Source of the DNA: Anaerolineaceae bacterium
GTDB taxonomy: Bacteria > Chloroflexota > Anaerolineae > Anaerolineales > Anaerolineaceae
Length of the DNA stretch: 64,000 bases
Direction: 5' to 3'
Assembly (NCBI GenBank): GCA_016841445.1
Contig: JAENZD010000001.1
Location: forward strand, 186,001-250,000
The position numbers and the translations under genes are program-made. Under the pieces are notes generated by a model. The model was given only the letters and a program-made list of their open reading frames with translations, did no database searches and was not told the origin of the DNA. This document shows positions 26,342 through 33,948 of the stretch, one piece after another. Every line of letters starts with the position of its first letter. Position 1 is the stretch's first letter.

Positions 26342-26450
26342 CCCGTTCGCTTTGCTTTAGAACAGGAAGCGCACCCCACCCTACAAAAATTCCTGATTGC
26401 CTGGTACCTGATTGCCTGATCTCTGCTTTCCCAATTCACAATTCCCCACT
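26342..26450 (+). repeat. Composite intergenic repeat, CCTGATTGCCTGAT family (copy 1)
   Basis: The block runs CCCGTTCGCTTTGCTT, then GCGCACCCCACCCTAC, then AAAAATTCCTGATTGCCTG with a second CCTGATTGCCTGAT unit, then AATTCACAATTCCCCACT. The order matches the copy at 35795-35925 almost unit by unit, and both are followed by tRNA-like sequence. Parts recur at 35131, 35278 and, inverted, at 38481. Confidence 0.7.
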
Positions 26451-26467
26451 AACTGTAAACACAAAGA

Positions 26468-26532
26468 TGATTGTGGGGAGGCTCGAACTTACACCAAATG
26501 CCCTATGATTCCACTGCTCAATTACGAGATAA
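26468..26532 (-). pseudogene. tRNA relic (tRNA-Met-like, CAT anticodon loop)
   Basis: Read on the minus strand, this stretch keeps AGCAGTGG, an ATCATAG loop with CAT in the anticodon place, CATTTGGT and a clear GTTCGAGCCTCCCC T-arm, and it aligns with the intact tRNA-Lys at 35937. The D-arm is damaged, the anticodon stem has mismatches and the acceptor stem cannot pair. It sits right after a composite repeat, in the same order as the intact tRNA-Lys. Confidence 0.55.
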
Positions 26533-26540
26533 AGTCTCCG

Positions 26541-27830
26541 TTATTTCAATATTAACGGCAGGTATGTTGGTATCACAGGTAGCCATTCATATGCCCCGAA
26601 ATCACAACCTGGTCCTTGGGGACGGTTTACCCCACGTTGGTCTATTGGCTCACAGTCTGCTAGAGAAGCATTATCTATTGCAGGAGATCCTATTAGGAGT
26701 GCATGAGTTTGAGTTGGCCCACCATTATCAGCCAGGGGGCCGAGTAATGGGTCACCAGAAAACCAAGCATCGCAGCTGCCATCTTGAACAAATTTATTGG
26801 TGCCCTCCACAATATCCCCATTATTATTACAGTCAATGCCGCCAACAGAATTAGTAATAATTGCGTTTCTTAAATCCAACCATCCATTTTCAGTATTTTC
26901 GATACCAGCCCCGCCATAGGCTGAAATATTATCTGAAAAAGTGCAGTGAATAACATAGGCATCATCATTATTATAAAAGGCACCACCATCTTCTGCTGCG
27001 TAATTTTCTGAGAATGTGCTGTTTCTGATATCTGAATTTCCATTACTGTTAATCGCACCGCCTTGCGCTGCAAAATTCCCCCAGAATGTGCTGCTAACAA
27101 CATCCAATTCACCAGCAGTCGAAATATATATGGCACCACCATTGTAAGCAAGGTTTGCAGATAAGGTGCTAAAACCAATACCCAACCAACCAGTAGACGA
27201 AATATATATGGCACCACCGCTGTCTCCACGGTTTGCAGATAAGGTGCTACCTATGATACCAACGGCTCCGCTACTCATAATTACCCCACCGTATGTGCCA
27301 ATGTTATTTGTCAGAATACTATTTGTTATACCCAGAGTGCCGGCATTATAAATTGCGCCACCATTTAAATCCCCGGTATTCTTTCCATTACGGAGGGTCA
27401 GATTATTAAGGTTCAGATTACCAGATTCGGAAATCCAAAACATTTCATGGTCGTTTTCACAAGTTTCTTGAGTAGGATTGCAGCTGGAAGCTTGTATAAT
27501 TGTTGTTTCTGCACTTGCCCCATTTATAAAAATAGTGGTGGTTATCGAGGGTAGTTGGTCATCAATAGTGTATATCCCCCCTGGAACAGTAATGCTATCG
27601 TCTGCGCCACTACCTGCAGTACACCCCCCATAAACCGTATCTGTCTCTGCAGCTGTTATTGCCTCACGCAAAGAGCAATGCTCTGTATCCGTGTTATTTT
27701 GGTCTTCAGTTGTATTCACAGAAATCGTCGCTGCATTGACCGGCCTAACATCGATGACGCATATAAAGGATAGGATTAATAGAATAAAAACAACCCCGAA
27801 TATTCTCTTTGCGCTGAAGAGGATTGACAT
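26541..27830 (-). CDS. Secreted CSLREA / beta-helix protein ending in YLPLILK
   Basis: The 429-residue protein has a signal peptide (about residues 8-32), a CSLREA-type motif ([16 protein letters not shown]) that marks the start of the mature beta-helix in this family, and then repeated GGAIY, NSTFSEN and [15 protein letters not shown] rungs typical of right-handed beta-helix surface proteins. The C-terminus is [12 protein letters not shown] chose the ATG at 27830 because GGGAG stands five bases upstream; the longer frame adds a non-signal-like N-terminus. Such proteins are usually extracellular; function is unknown. Confidence 0.8.
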   Translation of the reverse strand: MSILFSAKRIFGVVFILLILSFICVIDVRPVNAATISVNTTEDQNNTDTEHCSLREAITAAETDTVYGGCTAGSGADDSITVPGGIYTIDDQLPSITTTIFINGASAETTIIQASSCNPTQETCENDHEMFWISESGNLNLNNLTLRNGKNTGDLNGGAIYNAGTLGITNSILTNNIGTYGGVIMSSGAVGIIGSTLSANRGDSGGAIYISSTGWLGIGFSTLSANLAYNGGAIYISTAGELDVVSSTFWGNFAAQGGAINSNGNSDIRNSTFSENYAAEDGGAFYNNDDAYVIHCTFSDNISAYGGAGIENTENGWLDLRNAIITNSVGGIDCNNNGDIVEGTNKFVQDGSCDAWFSGDPLLGPLADNGGPTQTHALLIGSPAIDNASLADCEPIDQRGVNRPQGPGCDFGAYEWLPVIPTYLPLILK

Positions 27831-28778
27831 GGATACTCCCATCCTGATAAAAAAAGCTAAACCTGAATCGACTATATTTGATTTAGCTTGGGGTAATAAT
27901 ATGTTTATTATATATTGATTATTTTTAATCGTCAATTATTAGAATTATTTATAAAATACTGAATGTAGGTTAACCATTGACCTGACCCCACAAGTTGTAT
28001 CAATCTGTAAGATAGTCAAAAAGGCTGGATTTGGGTAAGCTGAATTGGAATAGTCGCTGGTATAGGGGAGTATAACCTTGTTAACAATGTGTGCTTAGCT
28101 TGTTGTAATATCTGCACAATATTATCATTAAAAAAGGTGTTTCATCCATTAATCATCCTGAAATTGTTAAAGTCGGTTATATGTTAAGGTGCAAAAAAAC
28201 ATAGTGAACATAGGGCGGAATTATCTATATATCCTGAGATTGGTTGGTGCTTAATACTCAGGCATGTGGTTCATTATAAAGGCAAGTATTCTAAAAAAGA
28301 TGATATGATTTATTTAGCTTGAATCCATTTTAATTTAAAGAGTTCTTATTCTTAATAATTTTCCGAAAAAATTATATAATGATGTGTATCTCAATTTGTG
28401 ATTTATATGCACAGATCAGAATAGCATAGCCAATTTATACAACCCAGAGCTCTGTTTACACAGAGTATCCCCGGCTTTGCACCTGCATGGCACCAGGAAA
28501 GGCAACCAAGATTTCGATTGAATTACTCAGCCATGCACCTGTCTAACCTCCTATTTGTGTCCAAGTACCATCATTGTATTTGGCTCAGTTTTCCGTGATC
28601 GAGTCAGTTAAGGAAAAAATAAGAAATGCTGAGAATGGGATTTTTGAGTTGATCTTTCCGTACACCATACCAACAAAGCGTGCATCCAAGAACATGAATC
28701 TGTCGAACTAGAGCCATCGGGTGCTATGCGAGGATCTGTTGATAAACCAAAACTCTGAATGGTCATTGAAAGGACTGG
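27831..28778. other. Long AT-rich non-coding region
   Basis: About 950 bp between the CSLREA gene and the CPBP protease gene hold no frame with protein-like features on either strand. Several short stretches look like decayed sequence, but none gives a recognisable remnant. Confidence 0.4.
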
Positions 28779-29630
28779 ATGATGAATAAAAGAACAGATC
28801 GGGATAAAAAAACGAACTACATAAGTGCGATTTTATTATTTATTATTTTGGGGGGAACAATCGGTTCTGCTACCTACGTTAGCATAATTCCGCAAGATAT
28901 CAGAACAATATTGAAAGTTAGTATGCTCATTGTAAGTTTGGTTGCTTGGATCATATCACGATATAGCGAACGCTTGTCACAGTATAAACAAATCCTCATC
29001 GGTTTTTTTGCCATTTCGCTGGGTGTTCTTTTGTCACAGTACTTTGGCGATATACCTATGAGGCTTCTCGGATTCTCAGTTACCACAGTGAAGGGCGTAG
29101 CAATAGCCAAGTTCGGTGAAACCTTGCCAATAATATTATCTATTCTTGTGGTTCACTTTGCAACTGGTGGTGAGATGAATGGTCTCTTCCTAAAGCGAGG
29201 CAACCTAAAACTTGGATTGACCGCCGGTATTATTGGTTTTGCAGTCTTTGCAGGTGTTGGCTTAGCACAAGTTGTCGGCTCTGGTCTGCGGTGGGCATTA
29301 GTCGCAAAGGAATTGCCTTGGATCCTGATATTCATTTTCTCAAATGCCTTATTGGAGGAATTATGGTTTCGGGCTTTATTCTTAAAAAAGCTAACGCCGC
29401 TGATCGGGGTTAGAACTACTCTTGTCATCACCTCAATTGTGTTTGCTGGCGTTCATATCAGTTCAACCTATATTATAGATGTTCTACCCTATATGGGAGC
29501 GGTATTGGCTTTAGGTCTATTATGGGGTTGGCTCATGCAAAAGTCTGAGAGCATTTGGGGTTCAGTTTTAATCCATGCTGGTGTTGATGTGCTGGCCATA
29601 TTGGGTTTTATTGTTGGTGCCTACCACTAA
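28779..29630 (+). CDS. CPBP-family intramembrane metalloprotease
   Basis: The 283-residue protein has about eight membrane helices. The CAAX-protease/bacteriocin-processing motifs are all present: EELWFR (E193, E194, R198), FAGVH with H226, and a later HAGVD near residue 267. These bind the catalytic metal inside the membrane. Family members process prenylated proteins or peptides, or give self-immunity to bacteriocins; no bacteriocin gene is adjacent, so the substrate is open. GAAAGGA precedes the ATG. Confidence 0.88.
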   Translation: MMNKRTDRDKKTNYISAILLFIILGGTIGSATYVSIIPQDIRTILKVSMLIVSLVAWIISRYSERLSQYKQILIGFFAISLGVLLSQYFGDIPMRLLGFSVTTVKGVAIAKFGETLPIILSILVVHFATGGEMNGLFLKRGNLKLGLTAGIIGFAVFAGVGLAQVVGSGLRWALVAKELPWILIFIFSNALLEELWFRALFLKKLTPLIGVRTTLVITSIVFAGVHISSTYIIDVLPYMGAVLALGLLWGWLMQKSESIWGSVLIHAGVDVLAILGFIVGAYH

Positions 29631-29835
29631 TTCTCCCATGGTAAACCAGGTCAACTTTCATTGTTTTTTGGTGCTTCCTGGTGCAAACGAATATTGGAAA
29701 CATGGATAAAGTAGGCATAATCGAAGATGATGAGGATGTGGGAAATTAACTTTGTTTGCGCCGGTCTTTATTACCCCCAAAGCGCAGCGGAGAGGGGCTT
29801 GACCGGACGCATGACTAACTGTTGGTTGCGTTTAT

Positions 29836-29863
29836 CCGCTGGTAAGGACATCATTGAGAATGG
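29836..29863 (+). repeat. Interspersed repeat, CGCTGGTGAGGACACC family (copy 2, diverged)
   Basis: CCGCTGGTAAGGACATC followed by TTGAGAATGG: two transitions away from the common core, in the same order as the other copies, between the CPBP gene and a convergent gene. Confidence 0.5.
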
Positions 29864-29879
29864 TAGTATTGTGATCTAT

Positions 29880-30419
29880 TTACTTCCTTGGTATAAATCC
29901 GGAATCTAACAAAACTAATTCAACTAATGAAGCTCCAGATGCACTATTAATTATCATCTTTTTATTTGCGAGTTCTAATACGATGTCTTTCAGATGATGT
30001 ATCTTGATTCCAGCATCCCGAAAGAGGTCCAGTTCCTCGGGATGAAGAACTTTGTGAACAACAAGCTCATACGACCATTTCCCTGGATATAATTTTTGTC
30101 TCAATTGGCATTTCCTAGGTAGATTGAATTTTTTATCAACCCACTCCTTAATTCCAATCTGTAACTCCTCAGTGGTTCTATGTACAGGGGATTTTGGAGG
30201 ACGCCCGGTTGTTTTACGGATTTCCTTTGGAACATCCGTGAGATAACTCATGGGTCGTACTGATGCGGTTACTTCAATGTGCCGGCATTCAACGTCCTTC
30301 TCGTATATTCTTAATGCAAGCAAGTCAATCTCGTGAACCCCTAATTTAATGCCCCTGATAGTAAAAAAGCCTTGTCGGTTCAACCATTCTTCCACGATTT
30401 CTTCTGCAAGTAAAGCCAT
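29880..30419 (-). CDS. Putative PD-(D/E)XK-fold protein
   Basis: The 179-residue protein opens with a helix (LAEEIVEEWLNRQGFFTIRG) and then has GVHEIDLLAL followed after about 12 residues by CRHIEVTAS. This order (Glu in the first helix, Asp after EI, then an E-x-K-like strand) is typical of restriction-endonuclease-like folds, but the usual lysine is a threonine here. The C-terminal half carries no motif I know. I chose the ATG at 30419 (AGGA eight bases upstream) over the TTG at 30425. A nuclease or inactive relative is inferred, not shown. Confidence 0.55.
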   Translation of the reverse strand: MALLAEEIVEEWLNRQGFFTIRGIKLGVHEIDLLALRIYEKDVECRHIEVTASVRPMSYLTDVPKEIRKTTGRPPKSPVHRTTEELQIGIKEWVDKKFNLPRKCQLRQKLYPGKWSYELVVHKVLHPEELDLFRDAGIKIHHLKDIVLELANKKMIINSASGASLVELVLLDSGFIPRK

Positions 30420-30495
30420 AGACAAATCCTATCGATATCAAAATTCATAAATTGGTTATATTAACACTATTAAGAATATTATAACTAAAAGATCT

Positions 30496-30524
30496 CCGCC
30501 GGTGAGAACACCAGCTTGAACGAG
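30496..30524 (+). repeat. Interspersed repeat, CGCTGGTGAGGACACC family (copy 3)
   Basis: CCGCCGGTGAGAACACCAGC then TTGAACGAGG, an almost complete copy of the family core including the closing CACCAGC half. Confidence 0.6.
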
Positions 30525-30598
30525 GAGAATTAAGAAAGATTGCCGTAATTATTTCCTTACAGGACGCTTCGCAGCCACTCCTTCGCAATTACATAGCT

Positions 30599-30624
30599 GT
30601 CACTGCGAGGCACGAAGCAGTCTC
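30599..30624 (+). repeat. GTCATTGCGAGG-GAAGCAATCTC type interspersed repeat
   Basis: GTCACTGCGAGG followed directly by CACGAAGCAGTCTC. It matches the widespread GTCATTGCGAGG...GAAGCAATCTC intergenic repeat (recalled from other genomes) with three differences. A reverse-oriented degraded half begins near 30537 (AGATTGCC), which would fold back on it. Confidence 0.65.
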
Positions 30625-30640
30625 TTTAAATGTTCATCAT

Positions 30641-30898
30641 TTAGCGATAATCATCTGGAAAACCATCAATATCCAGATCAAGTTTTCGGAAAAACAACGT
30701 ACCACAATCTGCACATTCCCACCTGGGATTATCAGGATTAACCACACAGCCCCCAAGCGTGATCTTTCCCTCATCCAACTTCTTGCTCAACTCTTCGGAA
30801 AATGCTGGATATCCATAGAGAATATTGGCTATCCGTTTGGATTTACAATTAGGGCATTTCCTGGGTTTTGCTTTATATTCGAGTTTAGGATTTTCCAT
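30641..30898 (-). CDS. Small zinc-ribbon protein
   Basis: The 85-residue protein has two cysteine pairs, CPNCKS near the N-terminus and CADCGT near the C-terminus, spaced as in a zinc ribbon, with an insertion of about 45 residues (LYGYPAFSEELSKKLDEGKITLGG). I place the start at the ATG at 30898, preceded by GAGG; the longer frame from 30928 has no such site. The role is unknown. Confidence 0.7.
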   Translation of the reverse strand: MENPKLEYKAKPRKCPNCKSKRIANILYGYPAFSEELSKKLDEGKITLGGCVVNPDNPRWECADCGTLFFRKLDLDIDGFPDDYR

Positions 30899-31002
30899 TT
30901 CTATTTGCCTCATTAAAACAACGCACAATTAATGTTGCATCAATGACTAATGACCTTCAAATCAACCCTTAGCTTCCTGCAAGATTCTTGTTGTACATTG
31001 GT

Positions 31003-31404
31003 TTATTTTGGCCGCGCCTCCAATGCCACAGCATTATAAATGGATGGCAGCGTGGTCAACCTGCTGGTTGGCTCTACCATGTTCAACTGTGTCCCAGTCG
31101 CTTCTTCCCACCGCTGAATATCCGCCGCCATGAAGCATATCACATCCCCGAGGTCGACGGTTTTGAAGACCTGCATCCATTGGGCGTTATCGGTTGGGAG
31201 GACGATTTCAGGCAGCACCGAGAACAGGATCTTGCTGGCACCGACCAGGCCGTAAGAACCGGGGCTCATCGTCACCGGCAGAATGGCTTTAGTCATCAGC
31301 CAGATTTTACCGATTGACCTCTCCCGCTCTTCATTGGTGATTTCAAGTAAATACCGGTCGCGGGAAAAGCCGCTGGCGTGGATGGACTTTCTGATTTCAA
31401 GCAA
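31003..31404 (-). CDS. Hypothetical protein, possibly 5'-truncated
   Basis: I do not recognise this 133-residue frame. It would start at a TTG with no ribosome site, and the open frame extends about nine codons upstream (GKIGSEL) before an in-frame stop, which suggests that the natural 5' end has been lost. The middle (IWLMTKAILPVTMSPGSYGLVGA) and the Trp-containing MQVF and IQRWEEATGTQLN segments look protein-like. It may be a remnant; upstream lies a short gap and then a lipoprotein gene in the same orientation. Confidence 0.45.
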   Translation of the reverse strand: MLEIRKSIHASGFSRDRYLLEITNEERERSIGKIWLMTKAILPVTMSPGSYGLVGASKILFSVLPEIVLPTDNAQWMQVFKTVDLGDVICFMAADIQRWEEATGTQLNMVEPTSRLTTLPSIYNAVALEARPK

Positions 31405-31538
31405 TTCAGAACCGATTTTTCCCCAGCAGTTATCTTAAACGGTTCTCTCCATGAAAAATACCACGGCGGGTCATCCCGTAATGATTCAGGATCCTGTTAG
31501 AGCAATGATGAAATATCTCTCCAACCGTATGGATTTTT

Positions 31539-32408
31539 TTACCTACCATATCCGGAGCCCATAACTAAATAAATTGGGCATGGGTCATTGGAAAGGCTTA
31601 TCTGGAAAGGGATTTGTTCGCCTTTTTGCGCTTCATCTTTATCTGTATAATCACGATGTACGTATAAGAAGCTTCCCGTCTCATCAAAGCAGTACGCGAT
31701 TACTTTTATAGGCCCAGTTACCGTGACATTGTGATTATTGGTAAATAATCCCACCAACCTGTCCTCAACCAGATTAACTTCAGAGACATCTAAATCACGG
31801 AACCATTCAGGTTCATTCGATGGGGTACCAGTCACCTCAAACGTATAGGTAGCATCAGAAGGTAATTTTGTGTCTGAAAAATATACATAGCCAAAGGATA
31901 TTTCCCCTGGTCTCACGAAATAAGGATTTAGACCTTGGTCGCCACCTGTGGCTAACATTTTTCCTTCAGAAGTATAAGCAACCCCTGTTACTTGAATCGA
32001 ACTCACGCTTGATGTTGTATTATTTCGTACAACCACGTAATAAACATTATCGGAATTTCCTAAACCGAGTGGAATCACTGATAATTGTCCCGATTCACCT
32101 TCAGGAAATGTGGGAGACTCGTTTCCAGATATATAACTAGATGCCTGGGCATCTGCTGGTTGTAATGGCGACGCGGAAGGTGTGGCTGTAGCTGGAGCCA
32201 ATGTCGGATTTACTTCTACGATACGAGTAACTTCAACCACTTTGGTAACCTGAACTTCACGAGTTATGTCAACTTGATGAGTCACTTCAATAACTTTCGT
32301 AATTGGTGTGTTACCAGAGCAAGCGCTGAGTATTAGAACGGCTAGGATTCCAGATATTTTTTTAGTGAATGAATATAGTGGATTGGTGTTTCTTATATTA
32401 GGCTTCAT
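31539..32408 (-). CDS. Lipoprotein with VTxVVEV stalk and FxLYD-like domain
   Basis: The 289-residue protein has a signal peptide ending at a lipobox (LILSAC, Cys about 30), a stalk of repeated valine-rich units (KVIEVTHQV, VQVTKVVEVTRIVEV) and a Pro/Ala/Thr linker, then a mature part with a beta-sandwich pattern (YYVVVRNNTTSSVSSIQVTGVAYTSEGKML) like FxLYD domains. The VTxVVEV stalk is a common feature of Chloroflexota lipoproteins (recalled). Function unknown; it is displayed on the outer face of the membrane. Confidence 0.75.
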   Translation of the reverse strand: MKPNIRNTNPLYSFTKKISGILAVLILSACSGNTPITKVIEVTHQVDITREVQVTKVVEVTRIVEVNPTLAPATATPSASPLQPADAQASSYISGNESPTFPEGESGQLSVIPLGLGNSDNVYYVVVRNNTTSSVSSIQVTGVAYTSEGKMLATGGDQGLNPYFVRPGEISFGYVYFSDTKLPSDATYTFEVTGTPSNEPEWFRDLDVSEVNLVEDRLVGLFTNNHNVTVTGPIKVIAYCFDETGSFLYVHRDYTDKDEAQKGEQIPFQISLSNDPCPIYLVMGSGYGR

Positions 32409-32584
32409 AGTAATTAATCTCCTCCGTTGATTTAAAACTTACAACATTTGAAAATAAGATTGTGAATATTTCGGTGAAATCAACCAGTAGTTCCAGATTT
32501 AACGACCACCACAACGGGATATCAGAACTGGTCAACATATTATACATCAATTGAACGACATGGTAGGATCGCACGCAATTTTCG

Positions 32585-32653
32585 TTAGTATTCACCTTGT
32601 AGTTCAATGCGGTGGGCTTTATGCATTACCCGGTCAAGTGTCCCATCAGCTTT
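32585..32653 (-). pseudogene. IS21-family IstB C-terminal remnant
   Basis: On the minus strand, 22 codons between two stops read KADGTLDRVMHKAHRIELQG then EY. This closely matches the end of IstB ATPases of IS21-type elements (DxILDRLVHxAHRIELxGES). Only the tail survives, and no istA, inverted repeat or upstream part is visible. Confidence 0.6.
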
Positions 32654-32797
32654 TCAGGATATTCGAGCGGATTTGATATTCTATTTGATGGCGAGCCTAG
32701 CTCAACAGAGCAGACAGTAGTACCGTACCTATGAAGAAATGGGATTTATGACTTGGAGATATTGTTCTCCTGACCGAGCGATTATAATCCACGTTTT

Positions 32798-32830
32798 CGC
32801 GCAGTTGAGGACACCAGCGAGAACGGAGAA
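32798..32830 (+). repeat. Interspersed repeat, CGCTGGTGAGGACACC family (copy 4)
   Basis: CGCGCAGTTGAGGACACC then AGCGAGAACGGAGAA, matching the family core and its A-rich tail. It lies between the IstB and recombinase remnants. Confidence 0.55.
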
Positions 32831-32884
32831 AGAAGTTACATTCTGTGCGCCATTATTTGTGCTTCCTGAATATTTTTTAGGTAA

Positions 32885-33043
32885 ACAACTCTCGCACTTA
32901 GGGCTTCGCAGTGGAGTGACCTGTCTGCAGCATCGCAACGGTTGGGTCACGCTCAACCGAGTATCCCACTAGATGTTTATCGCCATTTGATGCCATCTAT
33001 TCAAAATGAATCGGCTATTATCCTTGATTCACTTGGTAGATAA
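32885..33043 (+). pseudogene. Tyrosine recombinase (integrase) C-terminal remnant
   Basis: Following a stop at 32882, 52 codons read on to a TAA at 33041. They contain SAASQRLGHAQPSIPLDVY and RHLMPSIQNESA, which is the classic integrase C-terminal box: the LGH motif, the S/T-x-x-DxY nucleophile tyrosine and the HxxPxxQ tail. The catalytic Arg-Lys-H-x-x-R part upstream is gone. It ends 99 bp before the CBASS-like genes and points to an integrative element once present here. Confidence 0.7.
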
Positions 33044-33098
33044 CCTAAACACATAGGATTTTTGAATATATTGAGATCGATTTGAGCCACATTTAGTT

Positions 33099-33104
33099 TA
33101 TAAT
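33099..33104 (+). promoter_or_regulatory. Candidate -10 (TATAAT) for the CBASS-like operon
   Basis: A consensus TATAAT lies 38 bp upstream of the nucleotidyltransferase ATG. No well-spaced -35 is present: TTGAGC at 33082-33087 is only 11 bp away. GGGAGGT near 33131 is a strong ribosome site. Confidence 0.4.
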
Positions 33105-33142
33105 TCTAACATAACTCAAATTTAATATTCTGGGAGGTAAAA

Positions 33143-33946
33143 ATGACGGTGAATTCTTATCTAACTAATCTGGCAAGTTCGTTAGTACTGATAGATGATG
33201 AAAAAATTAGTATTGATACATCTATAAGAGCTCTAGAGAACAGACTTGACTTATATTTTGGTGAAAGGGTTATTGAACAGCATAGATTTGGTTCTAGTAC
33301 ACGGGGAACAATTCTTCCAAGAAAGGCAGATGAAAATTCAGACATTGATTATATGATTGTTTTCAACACAAAAGAAAGTACTTATAAGCCACAGACTTAT
33401 TTAAATTACTTAAAGGACTTTGCTGAAAAATATTACTCTTTTTCTGAAATACATCAATCTAACCCTGTTGTTGTTTTGGAATTAAACCATATAAAATTCG
33501 ATTTAGTTCCTGCACGGAAAGAAGAATACTATTATTCAGGATCAGTTTATTATATTCCTTCTCCATCGAATTATTTAATGGATTGGATAACAACAGATCC
33601 GTGGAAATATGAAAAAGATTTGGTTAGTAAAAATGCTGCTAATAATTATAAAATAAAGCCGTTAATTAGGATTATTAAGTATTGGAACTCGCTAATTAAT
33701 CATCAATTTAATTCCTTTGATCTCGAGAACTATACTGCAAATGCCTTATATTTATTTTGTGATTCATTAAGTGAATTTTTCTATTCTTTTTGGAAATCAA
33801 TCCAGGTATCATCAAGTTGGAATCAATTGTTGCAAGAGAAAGTTTCTTTTGTTAAGAGAGAAGTTATGGAAATAAAAGACCTTGAAAATCAAGGTGACCA
33901 ATATTCCGCAGAAGTGAAAATAAAAAAGTTGTTACCTGAGGTGTAA
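33143..33946 (+). CDS. CD-NTase-like nucleotidyltransferase (CBASS second-messenger synthase)
   Basis: The 267-residue protein has the Pol-beta/OAS nucleotidyltransferase core: GSST at residues 50-53 (RFGSSTRGT), the metal-binding D67 and D69 (ENSDIDYMIVF) and the third acid D120 (IKFDLVPA). A helical OAS-like C-domain follows (SNYLMDWITTDPWKYEKDL...PLIRIIKYWNSL). Size and motifs fit SMODS-type CD-NTases that make cyclic oligonucleotides on phage infection. The next gene, two bases away, encodes a four-helix membrane protein of the kind these enzymes activate. Base composition is visibly AT-rich compared with neighbours. The clade and product are unknown; a non-CBASS nucleotidyltransferase is possible. 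Confidence 0.75.
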   Translation: MTVNSYLTNLASSLVLIDDEKISIDTSIRALENRLDLYFGERVIEQHRFGSSTRGTILPRKADENSDIDYMIVFNTKESTYKPQTYLNYLKDFAEKYYSFSEIHQSNPVVVLELNHIKFDLVPARKEEYYYSGSVYYIPSPSNYLMDWITTDPWKYEKDLVSKNAANNYKIKPLIRIIKYWNSLINHQFNSFDLENYTANALYLFCDSLSEFFYSFWKSIQVSSSWNQLLQEKVSFVKREVMEIKDLENQGDQYSAEVKIKKLLPEV

Positions 33947-33948
33947 TT

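Noticed and set aside
26870-27229. A 119-codon minus-strand frame inside the CSLREA beta-helix gene
   Set aside because: It is an out-of-frame shadow on the same strand as a gene with signal peptide, motif and C-terminal signature.
27961-28010. TGACCTGACCCCACAAG sequence that recalls ends of some transposons
   Set aside because: No transposase remnant or matching inverted end could be found within the surrounding 900 bp.
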